Of a DNA stretch of 64,000 nucleotides, positions 63,870-64,000 are shown one piece after another. The notes under the pieces were generated by a model, which searched no databases, was not told where the DNA came from, and was given only the letters and a program-made list of their open reading frames with translations. A program made the translations under genes and the position numbers. The stretch spans positions 1,436,001 to 1,500,000 of the forward strand of contig NZ_SGWE01000004.1 of the NCBI RefSeq assembly GCF_013337115.1, read 5' to 3'. The first letter of the stretch is position 1. Each line of letters begins with the position of its first letter. The stretch is from Deinococcus sp. JMULE3 (GTDB taxonomy: Bacteria; Deinococcota; Deinococci; Deinococcales; Deinococcaceae).

Positions 63870-64000
63870 ATGACCCAGCCCTCCCTGCCTGCCCGTGACC
63901 TGTGGCGCACCCTGCGCCTGACCCTGCCGGACCTGTGGCGTGCCCAGCCGCTCGTCACGGCGGGCCTGTTCCTGAGCGGCGCGGCGCAGGGTGCGCTGCC
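63870..64000 (+). CDS. Start of a probable ABC exporter (partial)
   Basis: The frame from ATG 63870 is open to the end of the window (43 codons). The first residues (RDLWRTLRLTLPDLWRAQP, then LVTAGLFLSGAAQGAL) look like the N-terminal cytoplasmic stretch and the first membrane helix of a half-size ABC exporter. Too little is present to be sure. TACGCT at 63853 with an 11-base gap is a possible -10. Confidence 0.4.
   Translation, partial: MTQPSLPARDLWRTLRLTLPDLWRAQPLVTAGLFLSGAAQGAL

Overview
The window is about 70% GC and reads like a Deinococcus chromosome. The supporting signs are FrnE with its CX4C tail, an expanded set of DinB-superfamily genes, a three-domain PilF-type secretion ATPase, archaeal-type phosphoglycerate mutase, the thi and paa gene orders, and above all many genes whose start codon lies only 5 to 8 bases behind a TANNNT -10 box (leaderless transcription). 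I see no tRNA, rRNA, CRISPR array, prophage or transposase gene. Most of the content is housekeeping and metabolic.

Layout. 1-6300: the end of a membrane protein gene, a flavin-dependent oxidoreductase, a small P-loop kinase, then a BenE-type transporter and a divergent MocR regulator, the pair framed by two direct copies of a 532-bp self-complementary repeat. 6281-16240: secreted protein, apgM, terC with a coupled leader peptide, trmH, an MBL hydrolase, a class II photolyase, a TRIC-like channel, rpmF and a large DUF937 membrane protein. 16391-24418: a VOC pseudogene, paaZ, map, a hydrolase, an unknown membrane protein and paaABCD (phenylacetyl-CoA epoxidation) behind a palindrome matching the PaaR operator consensus. 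24413-30154: a TPP-riboswitch-controlled thiCESGOD operon that runs directly into paaA. 30282-36174: a low-GC orphan gene, a secreted protein, an IclR regulator, a cytochrome c, an M42 peptidase coupled to an isochorismatase-fold pseudoenzyme, and fabI. 36310-41594: pgeF, a YqeG-like phosphatase, and the pilus motors pilF and pilT. 41670-49495: thymidine phosphorylase, an Fe-S protein coupled to a WYL regulator, four tandem DinB genes, tsaE, a DUF2089 protein, a CsaA-like protein, an acetyltransferase and a Crp/Fnr regulator. 49701-64000: an acyl-CoA dehydrogenase, YceI, DM13 and peroxiredoxin genes, a vanadium-haloperoxidase-like lipoprotein, cell-surface proteins, ftsH, frnE with a palindromic operator, an amidase, an alkyltransferase-like protein, a second cytochrome c and the start of a probable ABC exporter.

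Three families of non-coding repeats run through the window: five copies of a roughly 133-bp element with covarying hairpins, the 532-bp element, and a short GTTGATGG palindrome that is a terminator in one place and part of the paaD reading frame in another. Two genes (mocR and thiD) are broken by one base in homopolymeric C or G tracts. These are either assembly errors or true, possibly switchable, frameshifts, and should be resolved from raw reads before either gene is called dead.
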